A DNA stretch of 64,000 nucleotides from Papaver somniferum. Lineage: Eukaryota > Streptophyta > Magnoliopsida > Ranunculales > Papaveraceae. The notes below the pieces were generated by a model that had not been told where the DNA came from, ran no database searches, and worked only from the letters and a program-made list of their open reading frames with translations. The stretch lies in contig NC_039359.1 of assembly GCF_003573695.1 (NCBI RefSeq), positions 157,224,210 through 157,288,209 of the forward strand, given 5' to 3'. Position 1 is the stretch's first letter; the number at the start of each line of letters is the position of its first letter. The position numbers and the translations under genes were made by a program. Shown here one piece after another: positions 1-11,599 of this stretch.

Positions 1-1619
1 TGATGCTCGTGCTTTGCTGTGATGGATAAGAGATGAGCAGAAGATGATAACTCATTGGAAGTGATCATCATAATGGTGACGAGAAGGCGATGCTGCTGCC
101 ATTCACGATGAAATAAGGTCAAGATGGAGCAGAAATCGAGCTGGGATTCAAATCAGTTATGACTCGGGTTTTGCTGCTGCCGTTGGCAATAAAGAAATGA
201 AGAAGCGGCACATCGGTGCTGTTGTTCATGATAAGTTGATCAGAAAGAATTGGTTGCTCGAGCTTGGCAGATTTGGACCTCGAGCCAGACAGGGAACATG
301 TGGCATAAAGATATCGAATTTGAACAGGATACGGAGCTAATGATGCAGTGAGTTTCGTGACCGAGAAACTAGTTGAGAAGATGAGTTTACTGTTGAGATG
401 AATATGGAGAAGAATTTCGAGTAATGATAATATTTAACGCGGAATGGGAAAAATAAAAGTTCGGTATAACAAGGAAGTATCACAGATGGATGAGTGTTAG
501 CGAATCAATGGCTCACACAAGCCCTACTGAATTATCAGCAAATCAGAAGTCGTGTGTATTATACTACAAAGGTCCTTGTTTCGTCGAATCGCAACACATG
601 TGTTTCTCCAGCTTGTAAAGACTGTTGACCGACTATGAATCCTTATCAAATAAGGAATTCTGGGTGAAAGAGGGTCGGTGGAGAAGCCTATATAAGGCTT
701 AATAGACGAGCTTCACAGGAGAACTTTTTCTTGGAGAGGGGCTTCTTCTACTTTTAGCCTAGGGTTTCGAAACATGGGTTTTCTTTTTCTTCTTGTGATA
801 AACCCCTTTAACATGAGTACCTAGATTTTATTATTGGTTAAGGAATAAGTTGGATTTCCAAATATGGGTTTTCATTCAATAAATTAGTTTTGTCTCCATG
901 TTTTATCGATTATGATTCACTATTTATCTTGTCTTATGATTTTAATACTTGTTTGATCGAGTCGCGAATCGTTTGATTTTGTGTTCATCTCCATTGCTAG
1001 ATTAGGATTTATTATACGCAAAAGTGATAGAATCCTGATTACAAGTAGCATGATTGTGATTATTGCTTGTAGTGATACATCCTAGTAGTCACATGTGAGT
1101 CATAACCTTTGTTAAAACGGATTAGTGCTTTTACACGTTCGTTTGCATTGATTAGTCTTATTTCATTGAACTTAGTGCTCTTAGGGAGTTAAACTTAATT
1201 GCGCTTTTACACTTTAGGTTGCTTTTTAGGAAGAATTCACATTCGCATCTTTTAATGTGTTTGTTGATGATAAGAGGAAATTAGCGGGATATTCTTGCGA
1301 TCAAGGTATCCTAGGACTTTTGATAAAAGTTGAGATTAAATTTCAATTCTAGTTATTGTTACAAATTCATGTTTGTGAATGAAAACTAATCCTTGACCAA
1401 TATCTTCATCTTATTGATTTGCTTGTTTATTTCATCATTTTCTTTTATTTTATTTTCCTTTACATAAAAATCAGAAATCCCTCGTTGTTTGTAAAGGAAA
1501 CAGAAAAAATTTGACAACCTAGATCCTCTCTGTGGGAACGATCCTTTCTTACCCTTGCTATATTATATATTTTGAGTAGTGAGAAAGTAATTTATTTTTG
1601 ACGCATACGACAGCGATCA
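1..1619 (+). mobile_element. Right-hand LTR of a large Ty3/gypsy-type element (window-truncated)
   Basis: The stretch has no long reading frame. It carries a TATA box at 688-696 followed by a transcribed-looking leader. Its last 120 bases read like the U5 end of Athila/Tat-type LTRs (a 'tctgtgggaacgatcc' motif, then a T-rich run, ending in CA at 1619). The base after it begins GTAAG and matches position 8401 inside the LTR of S1, so this element appears to have inserted into the S1 5' LTR. Its left part and left target duplication lie outside the window. The family is an inference from general resemblance only. Confidence 0.5.
688..696 (+). promoter_or_regulatory. LTR TATA box
   Basis: CTATATAAG lies inside the LTR at 1-1619 and is flanked by a short palindrome (aagcctatataaggctt). 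It is well placed to be the retrotransposon promoter, with about 0.9 kb of R-U5 sequence behind it. Confidence 0.5.
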
Positions 1620-3597
1620 GTAAGGGGTGCAGTGCAAATAGGGGAACCGATCCTTGTCTGGGGTGCAAAAAATTTACATTGAAGAGGGGAACCGATCCTG
1701 TGAAGGGGTGCAAAACATATAAGTTAGATACCATATATATGTGGGGAACCGATCCTAGTACCTAGTCAACCATATCTTTGGAAAGCTAGCGTGACTATGC
1801 TTAGTACTCACATGGAGGTAGAACCGAAACTTGTTTTGGTAGAACCGCAAACCCATGAGTGTGATTGAATGTTTGGTTTGATCAATCACATAGTTCTAGA
1901 ACGTCAGATGAACCAATTCTAAACTTGTTTGGAAGTGTGGCAAATCGGTTTCAAGATTGTAAGTGTGAAAGAGAACTTACAAAGTAAAGATGTCGACAAA
2001 CTTTGAACATGTGTTGAATGCCTAGTTGCTATTATTGTTCAAAGATATTCCTTAAAGGCTAAATGGATCGAAACATATAAGTTAAGAATCTTTTAATTAA
2101 GGTGATTAATTTATCTTGGATGGAAATTTATGGAATTCGTAATGTGCATTTACTAATTATATTTTCCAAGAGATTTCAATTATATTTTTGGACAGAGAAT
2201 TTCCAGGAATTATGAAAACCGAATCTGTACATTTATGAATATCTTGAGAATATTTTCGGTTTTGGAAATTCCTTGGTGTCCAAACTTCCTTGTCAATAAA
2301 TACCGAAGTTTGCCTTCACTAGCAAACTAATCCTTCGTAACAATTTGACTTCCTCTTTTGTCATTGTTACTGGTGTAGCCGCCTATCGGAGAGGAGAGTA
2401 ATCTAATTAGGTGAAATCTCTTACGACCGCTCGTTTTAAAGTCTTATTTGGGATTGAGAAGCTCTAGCGCGACCCGTTGGTGGGAAACTAGATAATTGCG
2501 GTTTATATTTGTTTTCGATTTGATTTGATTGACTAACGGAGGTTGAAATCTGTTTGCACCTAGTTTGTTTATGCTTGAGAATCTAGTATAGAGTTTCGAC
2601 AGGGATCTTTAGACTGTTTGTAGATCTAAAGACGATCTTGTGATAATCCATTGTTAACAGACTCTGTTCTGTGCGTGATTGATCACAAGAGATTCAACTT
2701 ATTGTGTGCAGGTTTTTATTGAAGATTTAAGAAGATTTGAAGACGAAGAAGATATTGAATATCTGACTTGGATTTATAATCTTTGGTGTGCACAAATACT
2801 TGTTTGGGAAAAGAGGATCCAATTAATAACCGGTTTATCCTTGTGGTAGATTGGATTGATTGATTGAAGTAGATCAGAATCAACACGGTTCCTTTGTGGA
2901 TTAAAGGTGTTGTTGGATTAATCTTAATTGATTTCCTTCGGGTGATTGAAACGTAAGATAGATCTAGACCTGACAAAGGAGTTTATGTTGAGATAAACGG
3001 AAGAGCATTTGTTCGACTCATATCACTTGATTGAAGAGAGTTGTTACCACACAAATTTCTTGTTCCTTTACTTTTTGGAATACGAACCAAAGGGATTGTT
3101 CCAAGTACGTGTTTGAGGCGTGGGAATACATACGGAACTAGGTATACTATAGAGTTACGTACTTGGTCTCAACTATACGAAGTAAGTGTCATTTTTTATA
3201 GCGGCTTAATACTGAGAGTATTCAATTCTGAACTAGGTCCCTGGGTATTTCTGCATTTGCGGTTTCCTCGTTAACAAAACCTTGCTGTGTCATTTACTTT
3301 ATGTTTCCGCATTATAATTGTTTTTATTATAATTAAAGTAAATCACACAAACGTTAATATCCTATTACTTTATAAGTTAATCTTATTGTGTTTGGTTAAG
3401 TCCGAACCTTTTTATCAAGTAACACACTTTGTTGTTGTATTGTCTCAATTCCATATCCATAGACAATCACACAGAGTGTGAACCGATTAGTTGTATTGTC
3501 TCGATCTCGTATCCATAGACAATCACTTTCGGAGGAAAGGACTTATAGGTAGGAAAAGTTTTAGCTTGAGGTATATTTGGGTACCCTCGCCTTTTCA
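1620..3597 (+). repeat. S1 5' LTR, 5'-truncated
   Basis: It aligns along its whole length with 8401-10421, starting with GTAAGGGGTGCAG and ending CCTTTTCA. The missing upstream part corresponds to 7630-8400 of the other LTR. It was displaced beyond the window start by the gypsy-type insertion that ends at 1619. Confidence 0.8.
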
Positions 3598-3613
3598 ATT
3601 GGTATTAGACAGG
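3598..3613 (+). other. S1 primer binding site (initiator tRNA-Met), mutated
   Basis: TTGGTATTAGACAGG follows the LTR end. The usual copia site is TGGTATCAGAGC, as seen intact at 26577 in S3. Here a C-to-T change and a lost G weaken it. Confidence 0.65.
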
Positions 3614-3739
3614 AAAACATGAAAAGATCTAACAATCTGTGTTTGGTGCGATCCAACTTATAAGAATTGAATCTTGTCTGATTCATTTAACGTTGTTGCA
3701 GGATTTGATTACTTCACAAGTTCTTGGAGAAGATAACTT

Positions 3740-4342
3740 ATGGAGTATTTAATACTTCTATTCCTAAAGTTGTTGGGAATGATGTTTATGTATGTCCGGA
3801 GTGACTTACATGTTCCTTTGATAAACATAGGATTGTATATCATATTGTTGAGCAACTATGATATAATGGCCTGTGCAACAGGTTACATCTTGAAAATGGA
3901 TAAGATTCCTCTTATGATTTATAAGGATCATGGCTATTGTATTCCAATTAAATCTGGAATCTTAAATATATTTTCGTTAGCCTACCAAAGTATATGGATG
4001 TACATTTTCGGATTTAACTCTATTAATGTCTCGCAATCTAGGATGCGATTTTGGAAATTTTGTGTTCCTTCAAGGAATGTGTTTTCGGTTAATAACTTTA
4101 TTAACAATGGATTGCTTCATACTCCTCACAGTTGTTTTAATGAAGCAAGTGATCTTTTGAAATACATGTTTGTTGATTCCAATGATAATCTTAATGAATA
4201 TCATACTTTGTTCAATCTTATCTCTGCATACTCTACAAAATTCTTGATTATATTTCAAGTAGTATTATCTCATGATAATAAAAGAGTACACAGGTTATTG
4301 GACAAAAATATGGAAGCAACTAATAAAGATCCATCTCCATAG
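3740..4342 (+). other. Open frame of unknown meaning in S1 leader
   Basis: A 200-codon frame rich in Leu, Ile and Phe lies between the primer binding site and the env-like ORF. It matches no family I know. Its length is unusual for AT-rich DNA, but base bias alone can give hydrophobic frames like this. It may be the untranslated leader of the downstream ORF or the remains of deleted gag sequence. Confidence 0.2.
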
Positions 4343-4550
4343 AAAACCGTTTTTCCAAAAGAAAGACCTAGATACAAAATCGAAATTGTTTCCTCACAAG
4401 TCTCAGTTTCCGAATAATTTTCCTAAAACTAGTTATTTCCGGTTTTTGTCTTCAAGTCTTCCTATAAAAGATAATCTCTTGTTATGTATTCGAACATATT
4501 GGGGAAGATTGAGCAAGACCGTAACTAGGGTTTCTTATATTTTCACAAGT

Positions 4551-5583
4551 ATGGGAAAGAGGAAATCAAGAGAAGAAATTTCTGAATTGGATAAGTATTT
4601 TGAAAATCAATTCTTATCTCCTACAGTAGTTGAAAATATCAAGAATTCACACTTGATTAAAGGAAAACATGATCTTACAAACTTTGTAGACAATACATGT
4701 TTTGGAAGATATCAAGCTCTTGAGAGAGTAGCCTTCACTGAAGAAAAACGATTCGAGTCTAACGTCTTCGAATCCAGGTATGTAAAATTTGTTCAAGATC
4801 GAGTTTGGGGAAACATGTTCGGTTTTTAAAAATATTCTCCTGAGGCTGTAAGAATCTTTTATAGTAATATTCACAATATGGACTATGAAAATCTTACTTT
4901 TAGCACACTGATCGTAAGTACAGTCGTACATGTCAACAGAGAGATGATTTCGAAGATCATTGACTACAATATAAAAGTCCATATGGTGACGGGTTCTGAA
5001 ATTGAGCACGATAACATTTCAAAACTCATAACTGGCAAGACTGCTGAATGGAAAAAGGGTATAATGATAACCAAAGATGTTCCCCTACATCTCAAGGTTT
5101 TTTGGTAAACTTGCTATACCATCCCTGCTCGCTAGCTCGAGAGACACGTCTCAATGGAATAGAGAGTTTGCTGAAATGATGTACTTTCTTCTTGAAGGAA
5201 AGAAACATATTGATATCTGTGGAATAATTATCAATCAAATGTTTAAAATCATTGAGTCTCTCTATGTTCCAAAATTCAATAGGAATCTTGGATATCCATG
5301 CCTTATCACCAAAGTCTGTGAGAAAGTTATAGGTAATAACTTTGGAGATGAGAAAGTCATCAAAACTGTCTCTCAAGGAGTCATCAACCGAATGCAGAAA
5401 GCTCAACAGGGATCAAGTATCTCTAATGATCGAATCTTCAGTAATGGGGATCTTATGTTTCACATTCTACGTCGAGGAAGACAATTGGATTGTATTCAAA
5501 GACCGTTGATGTTTGTCTACAGAAAAGATCCAGAAACTCTGGAAGGAATCGTAACCATTAACAATGAGTTCTTGAAAGGATAA
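4551..5583 (+). pseudogene. Env-like / 'putative plant transposon protein' ORF, broken
   Basis: The start at 4551 (MGKRKSREE) is followed by features shared with env-like ORFs of Sirevirus and Athila elements, now grouped as putative plant transposon protein (Transposase_32-like). First comes an F-E-S-x5-RY and WGxxF block at the end of the first frame. An 'EAVRIFYSNI' block follows. Later come a Ser-rich 'PSLLASSRDTSQWNRE' block and 'GYPCLITKVCEKV'. An in-frame TAA at 4827-4829 interrupts it, and a frameshift near 5100 moves the rest into another frame that stays open to the TAA ending at 5583. No transmembrane segment or signal peptide is evident. Function in these elements is unknown; 'envelope' is a positional name. 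Recognition is from motif pattern, so moderate. Confidence 0.5.
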
Positions 5584-6294
5584 CAAGAGCATGAGTCTCA
5601 AGAAGACTCTAATGGAGAAATAAACGAAGATTAAAATTCTTCGATAAAGATAGACATCAGTTTTGATTTAGTGTAATAAAGTCTATCTTGAGTAAAACTA
5701 TCTTTTGTCTTATGAATAAAATTATTGATTTTTGAGTAATTTTTCTTGTGATAGTTTTCGGTTTACATAGCTTGTGCTTTATTGCTTTTATATTATTGTT
5801 ATGTATGATTATGAGATGTTTGATTTCGGTTTTATTACCTTGATATTTGATCTCATATGGAACCCTCATGGTTTGGGTGACTTTATTTAGCGGGATTAAG
5901 TTCCAACCCAAGTAGGTAGGATTCATCAAAGGATTATGAGGGGTTCTCTTAGAAACAATATGTGAAAAAGTCACAATATGTTGAATCAGTTTTGGTTTAG
6001 CATAAAAGCATATGTGTTTCGACGGTTTTCAACTTTTGCTTGCAATAGTTCAAAACCGGTTTTCAACCTTTCTCTGGTAAAGGTTGAGGTGTGTTGTTAT
6101 TCTTTTTGCTTGCGCATACGAGTGACAACGAGAGGTGATATTTCGTTATCGATCCTCCCTGGACGAAGATGCAATCATATTGGAGGAGTGGATGCGAAAT
6201 TGAGGTAACAATGTTGTTAGTTAATTGTTTTCCTGTTTAAGAAAAGCCTGCGTTTATATTATATATATGTATTGCTTTTGGTTAAAGAAATTTA
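5584..6294 (+). other. S1 untranslated interior
   Basis: AT-rich sequence after the env-like ORF, without a convincing gene. Short open frames on both strands look like chance. Confidence 0.5.
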
Positions 6295-6680
6295 GGTGCA
6301 ATTGATTTGTTATTCCATTATATGTGTGTGGATATGTGTTTCAATTGATTCATGTTAAGAAAAACTATTGTTATCTTGCTTTATTGTGTGGTATCAATCG
6401 TTTAGGCTTACACAATTGTGGTATAATTGATGTGTGTGTTGATTCAATTGGTTCCAGTTAAGGAAAACCATTGTTGTCTTACTTTTGTTGGGTATCGATG
6501 GTTTAGACTTACAAAACTGCGGTGCAATTGATATATTGGTGATTCAATTGGTTCCGGTTAAGAAAAACCTTTGGTATTTTTGCTCTGGTAAATTATCACT
6601 GGTTTAGGCTTACAAAATTACGGTGCAATTGCGGTGCTTATAACGTCTATGTTGATTCAATTGCTTCCGGTTGAGGTGAA
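6295..6680 (+). repeat. Tandem array, about four units of 100-112 bp
   Basis: A unit containing GATTCAATTGGTTCCGGTTA followed by AAAACC and 'GGTTTAGGCTTACAAAA' recurs with starts near 6340, 6441, 6541 and 6653. Copies diverge by scattered substitutions, so the array is old or evolving. It lies between the env-like ORF and the polypurine tracts of S1. Confidence 0.75.
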
Positions 6681-7270
6681 TAATTTTGCAAGTTGATTTA
6701 TATTGGTTTGTATGAATTATTTATGGCTTAACGAAATAATATGCTTACGGGACGGGTTGTTTAGTCCAATTCGATTCCGGATAAGAAACTAAGTTAATTC
6801 TGATCTTAGGTTGTCTTATCAAAGTGAGGTTTCAGTTATTCAAGTCTAACCGAATGCCTAAACAAAGAAATACTAGTTAACTAACCTAGTATTTGGTTTG
6901 TTTGAAATTGAAAGGTCTAAGTTGTAGATAATTAGAACCTGATAAGAAAGATGGAGTTTTATACTTTATTTTGGTCTTATAGAATTAAGCGGTTGTTTTT
7001 AAACAATCAGTTTAGCAAAGGAGCTAATTTGATTAGTTGTTTTTGGTTTGCTAAACTAAATGGGAAAAATTGTTTCGGGCAATTGTTTCCTTGGTAACAT
7101 ATCAAAATAAAACTACTTGTAGTTTCGGTTTTGATAGTGGTTATCAGAACGTGATGTGTGGAACCCTCGTGCCTAACTCTACAGGTTTGCAAGTCTATTT
7201 TTGAGATTTGTAAGATTCTTTTCGTGTTGTCCTTTATTTTTTCGTTTCTTTGTCATTTTTGTGACAAAAA

Positions 7271-7629
7271 GGGGGAGAAATATATGGAGTAAACAGGTGA
7301 TACTAGCGTTGATATTTATATTGATTGGTATCACTAGGGAAAAGAACATTGGTGCTTGAATGTTATTATCTAACGAAAGACTGAAAGTACAGACTAAGGG
7401 GGAGTAACATGTCATATTGTTTGGTATAACAAAGCCGTGCGGATTGAATATCTACCTATCTTCCTTAGGGGGAGTATTTTGCTTTGTTATTATGATGTCA
7501 ACAGCGTCATTTTCAAGGATTGAATGTAAGCAGGTTTTCTGTGTTGTTGAATCAGGAGTCAAGCGGATGTAATTTGTTTATCCATATTGATGTAAGAGTT
7601 TTGTCACTAAAATTGACAAAGGGGGAGAT
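7271..7629 (+). other. S1 polypurine-tract cluster (four GGGGGAG tracts)
   Basis: GGGGGAG occurs at 7271, 7398, 7468 and 7621. The last one directly precedes the 3' LTR start at 7630 (TGTTAGAGC) and should be the plus-strand primer. The first and last share a GACAAA(AA) lead-in. Multiplied polypurine tracts upstream of the 3' LTR are a documented Sirevirus feature. Confidence 0.75.
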
Positions 7630-10421
7630 TGTTAGAGCATTGCTCGGTTGAACCCACCATACGTTGGTATGTCAAGTGTGGTTGTCATATTTTAGTGAAT
7701 CAAAACTCATATTAAGAGTCGCTTGATTTGTACTAGAGTTATACTTCGTATAGGTTAGCTTGAAAGGTTTAGGATATGAGATATTACAAGTATTACGAAG
7801 TCTTGAAGATGTGAAGAAGTACGGATCTACAACACAATGATCATCCTTCCACTTGAGGTTAGTGATATTTGACTTGAACTGTTTCATTCCCTATCGTATC
7901 TTTCAAGTCGTGCATATTGAAAACATAACTACGAAGCATGTTTGGACTCTAGATAGACATAATATTAAGGAATACAATACGAGGTTTATTGATTAACCAT
8001 TAAACTTTATAGATAAGACATCGTCATAATCATTTGAATGCTATTGTGATTATGTATGGGTATAAGGTGAGGATTTCATCCTAGGGAACAATGCTTGCAT
8101 GTGTTCTAAGGAAGTAAGTTCATAGACTTGTTTTGTGAACCGAAAAGGAAATGGCTAGGAGTTATTGGTTTTGTTATTCATTGCATATCTTATGAACAAC
8201 CAATATGTGTGATAAAGTAGAACCGCTCACAACTTATTGTGTTCTTGGTAGAACTGTTCACAAAGTCCTGACTTTTGTATTGGTAGAACTTTTATTTGTA
8301 AAACCAATCTTAAGTAATCACCTTGGTATGTATCGGTTATGCATCTGCCAAATGTGTAAGGGGAACCGATCCTTGTAAGGGGTGAAGGGAACCGATCCTA
8401 GTAAGGGGTGCAGTGCAAATAGGGGAACCGATCCTTGTATGGGGTGCAACAAATTTACAGTGAAGAGGGGAACCGACCCTGTGAAGGGGTGCAACAAATA
8501 TAAGTTAGATACCATATATATGTGGGGTACCGATCCTAGTACTTAGTCAACCATATCTTTGGAAAGCTAGTGTGACTATGCTTAGTACTCACATGGAGGT
8601 AGAACCGAAACTTGTTTTGGTAGAACCGCAAATCCATGAGTGTGATTGAATGTTTGGTTTGATCAATCACATAGTTCTTGAAAGTCAGATGAACCAATTC
8701 TAAACTTGTTTGAAAGTGTGGAAAATCGGTTTCAAGATTGTAAGTGTGAAAGAGAACTTACAAAGTAAAGATGTCGACAAACTTTGAACATGTGCTGAAT
8801 GCCTAGTTTCTATTATTGTTCAAAGATATTCCTTAAAGGCTAAATGGAAGTGAATCCCAGGATCGAAACATATAAGTTAAGAATCTTTTAATTAAGTTGA
8901 TTAGTTTATCTTGGATGGAAATTTATGGAATTGGTAATGTGCATTTACTAATTATATTTTCCAAGAGATTTCGATTATATTTTTGGACAGAGCATTTCCA
9001 GGAATTATGAAAACCGAATCTGTGCATTTATGAATATCTTGAGAATATTTTCGGTTTTGGAAATTCCTTGGTGTCCAAACTTCCTTGTCTATAACTACCG
9101 AAGTTTGCCTTCATTAGAAAAATAATCCTTCGCAACAATTTGACTTCCTCTTTTGTCATTGTTACTGGTGTATCCGCCTATCGGAGAGGAGAGTAATCTA
9201 ATTAGGTGAAATGTCTTACGGCCGCTCGTTTCAAAGTCTTCTTTGGGATTGAGAAGCTCTAGCGCGACCTGTTGGTGGGAAACTAGATAATTGCAGTTTA
9301 TATTTGTTTTCGATTTGATTTGATTGACTAACGGAGGTTGAAATCTGTTTCCACCTAGTTTGTTTATGCTTGAGAATCTTCTCTTCTGATATAAGATTCA
9401 CTCAAACTAGTACAGAGTTTCTACAGGGATCTTTAGACTGTTTGTAGACCTTCAGACGATCTTGTGATAATCCATTGTTAACAGACTCCGTTATGTACGT
9501 GATTGATCACAAGAGATTCAAGTTATTATGTGCAGGTTTTTATTGAAGATTTAAGAAGATTTGAAGACGAAGAAGATATTGAAGATCTAACTTGGATTTA
9601 TAATCTTTGGTGTGCACAAATACTTGTTTGGGAAAAGAGGATCCAATTAATAATCGGTTTATCCTTGTGGTAGATTGTATTGATTGATTGTAGTAGATCG
9701 GCATCAACACAGTTCCTTTGTAGATTAAAGGTGTTGTTGGATTAATCTTAATTGATTGCCTTTGGGTGATTGAAACGTAAGATAGATCTAGACCTGACAA
9801 AGGAGTTTATGTTGAGATAAACGGAAGAGCCTTTGTTCGACTCATATCACTTGGTTGAAGAGAGTTGTTACCAGACAAATTTCTTGTTCCTTTACTATTT
9901 GGAATACGAACCAAAGGGATTGTTCCAAGTACGTGTTTGAGGCGTGGGAATACAAACGAAATTAGGTATACTATAGAGTTAGGTACTTGGTCTCAACTAT
10001 ACGAAGTAAGTGTCATTTTTTATAGCGGCTTAATCCTGAGAGTATTCAATCCTGGACTATGTCCCGGGGTTTTTCTGCATTTGCGGTTTCCTCGTTAACA
10101 AAATCTTGTTGTGTCATTTACTTTATATTTCCGCATTATAATTGTTTTTATTATAATCAAAGTAAATCACACAAACGTTAATATCCTATTACTTGATAAG
10201 TTAATTCTACTGTGTTTGGTTAAGTCCGAACCTTTTTATCAAGTAACACACTTTGTTGTCGTATTGTCTCAATTCCGTATCCATAGACAATCACACAGAG
10301 TGTGAACCGATTAGTCGTATTGTCTCGATCTCATATCCATATACAATCACTTTCGGAGGAAATGACTTATAGGTAGGAAAAGTTTTAGCTTGAGGTATAT
10401 TTGGGTGCCCTCGCCTTTTCA
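7630..10421 (+). repeat. S1 3' LTR (2792 bp)
   Basis: It begins TGTTAGAGCATTGCTCGG and ends CCTTTTCA, the same ends as the LTRs of S2 and S3. From 8401 on it matches the partial 5' LTR at 1620-3597. Five GGGGAACCGATCCT-type motifs lie at 8360-8538. It is followed at once by the interrupted S2 gag. Confidence 0.8.
8360..8538 (+). repeat. GGGGAACCGATCCT motif array in S1 LTR
   Basis: Starts lie near 8360, 8388, 8422, 8467 and 8524, with GTAAGGGGTGCA-type spacers. The truncated 5' LTR keeps the last three (1641, 1686, 1743). GC content is well above its surroundings. Clustered motifs in the U3 part of an LTR are plausible regulatory sites. Confidence 0.7.
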
Positions 10422-11525
10422 GATGTATGTATTGCTGCAATTATCAAAATCAATATTTTCACAAAAAAGTGCAACACTTGATTTTTCGTCTTCATTAGAG
10501 TCATAGTTGTTAGACATTTCATCAAGAGTTTCAGCAGGACCTTTGTTCCTAGTGTATTTCTTTCGATATGGACATTCATTAGAAAAATGACCAAAACCTT
10601 TACACTTAAAGCACTGAGGCATATCCTCGTCATCAGTTTCATCATTATCCTTATTTTTAGGAGGAACACGATTATGAGGTTTATCTGATGGCTTGGATTT
10701 ATCTTTGGAGAACCGTTTACTTCTCTTCAAAACAAGATCCCTAAATTGGCTTGTGATCAACGAGACTGACTTGTCATGATCTTCATCTGATGAATCATCC
10801 TCAGAAAGATCATCTTCAGAGATGTAGACATTTTTAATTTTATTAAGTAATTTAGTGTTCTTTAGTGCTTTGAAAGCAACATCCTTGCTAGACTTGGACG
10901 TATGCTCATGATCAAATATATTTAGCTTCCCAACCAGCGTATTTCTGGATAGCGTTGCGAGATTATTCCCTTCAACGATGGTATGCTTCTTAGAATCGTA
11001 TCTAGATGGCAGAGATTTGAGAATTTTCATCACAATGTCCTTTTCAGGAATAGTCTTACCCAATGCAAAATATGCATTAACAATTTTGGACACTTTGTGA
11101 TTAAACTCATCAAATGATTCTTCATCTGCCATATGAAGGTTTTCCCAATCAGAATTTAGGTTTTGAAGCCTAGCTTCTTTCTCACTGGTATTTCCTTCAA
11201 ATACGGGTTCTAAGATATCCCAGGATTCTTTAGACTTTGTGCACGTAGTCATATGATGCTGAAGATCTGGGGTAATGACATGTATGATAGTATTTAAGCC
11301 GTCAGAATTTTGATTTACAACAAGAATTTCTTCTGGACTATGTCTACCAATATCCTTAGGTATAGATACATCTCCTTATGTATTTACCGGAGGAACATAT
11401 CCATTAACAACACGTACCCATGTTTGAAAATCACGAGCTTGAAGAAAAGCACGCATAGAAATTTTCCACCATAAGTAGTTTGAGCCTATCGAAAACTGGT
11501 GGTACGTTTATGGAGATAAAATTCT
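10422..11525 (-). pseudogene. S2 gag (copia), interrupted
   Basis: The structural capsid protein of a copia element. The cleanest frame runs from 11252 to 10422 and ends in a CCHC zinc knuckle with all four ligands (C-F-K-C-x4-H-x4-C) near 10600, followed by an acidic Glu/Asp/Ser tail. Before the knuckle is a Lys/Asp-rich stretch. The N-terminal part upstream of 11252 (the SNYLWW-type block) is recognisable by comparison with S3 gag but carries at least one in-frame stop. S1 insertion cuts the C-terminus after an Asp/Asn/Cys-rich segment. It keeps the A run that S3 gag has lost, so it serves as the frame reference for S3. Confidence 0.8.
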
Positions 11526-11599
11526 TGTCCATAGAGTCGGATCGCTACAAACACAGACTTATATGGTCTTTAAACGTGTTTGCCTACTCTAATACCAAT

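Larger units (their letters stand above)
1620..10421 (+). mobile_element. S1: Sirevirus-like copia element, gag-pol deleted, env-like ORF kept
   Basis: A partial 5' LTR (1620-3597) and a complete 3' LTR (7630-10421) are close copies about 6.8 kb apart. Directly after the 5' LTR is a decayed initiator-tRNA-Met binding site (TTGGTATTAGAC). Before the 3' LTR stand four GGGGGAG tracts. Long LTRs, this binding site and repeated polypurine tracts are known Sirevirus (Ty1/copia) traits. The roughly 4 kb interior has no gag, protease, integrase or reverse transcriptase. The only recognisable gene is a damaged env-like ORF (4551-5583). S1 interrupts the gag of S2, which resumes at 10422. Confidence 0.7.

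Noticed and set aside
8318..8515. Minus-strand frame of 65 codons with repeated GSVPLF-type phrases
   Set aside because: It is the reverse complement of the GGGGAACCGATCCT array in the S1 LTR; repetition of the DNA makes the frame.
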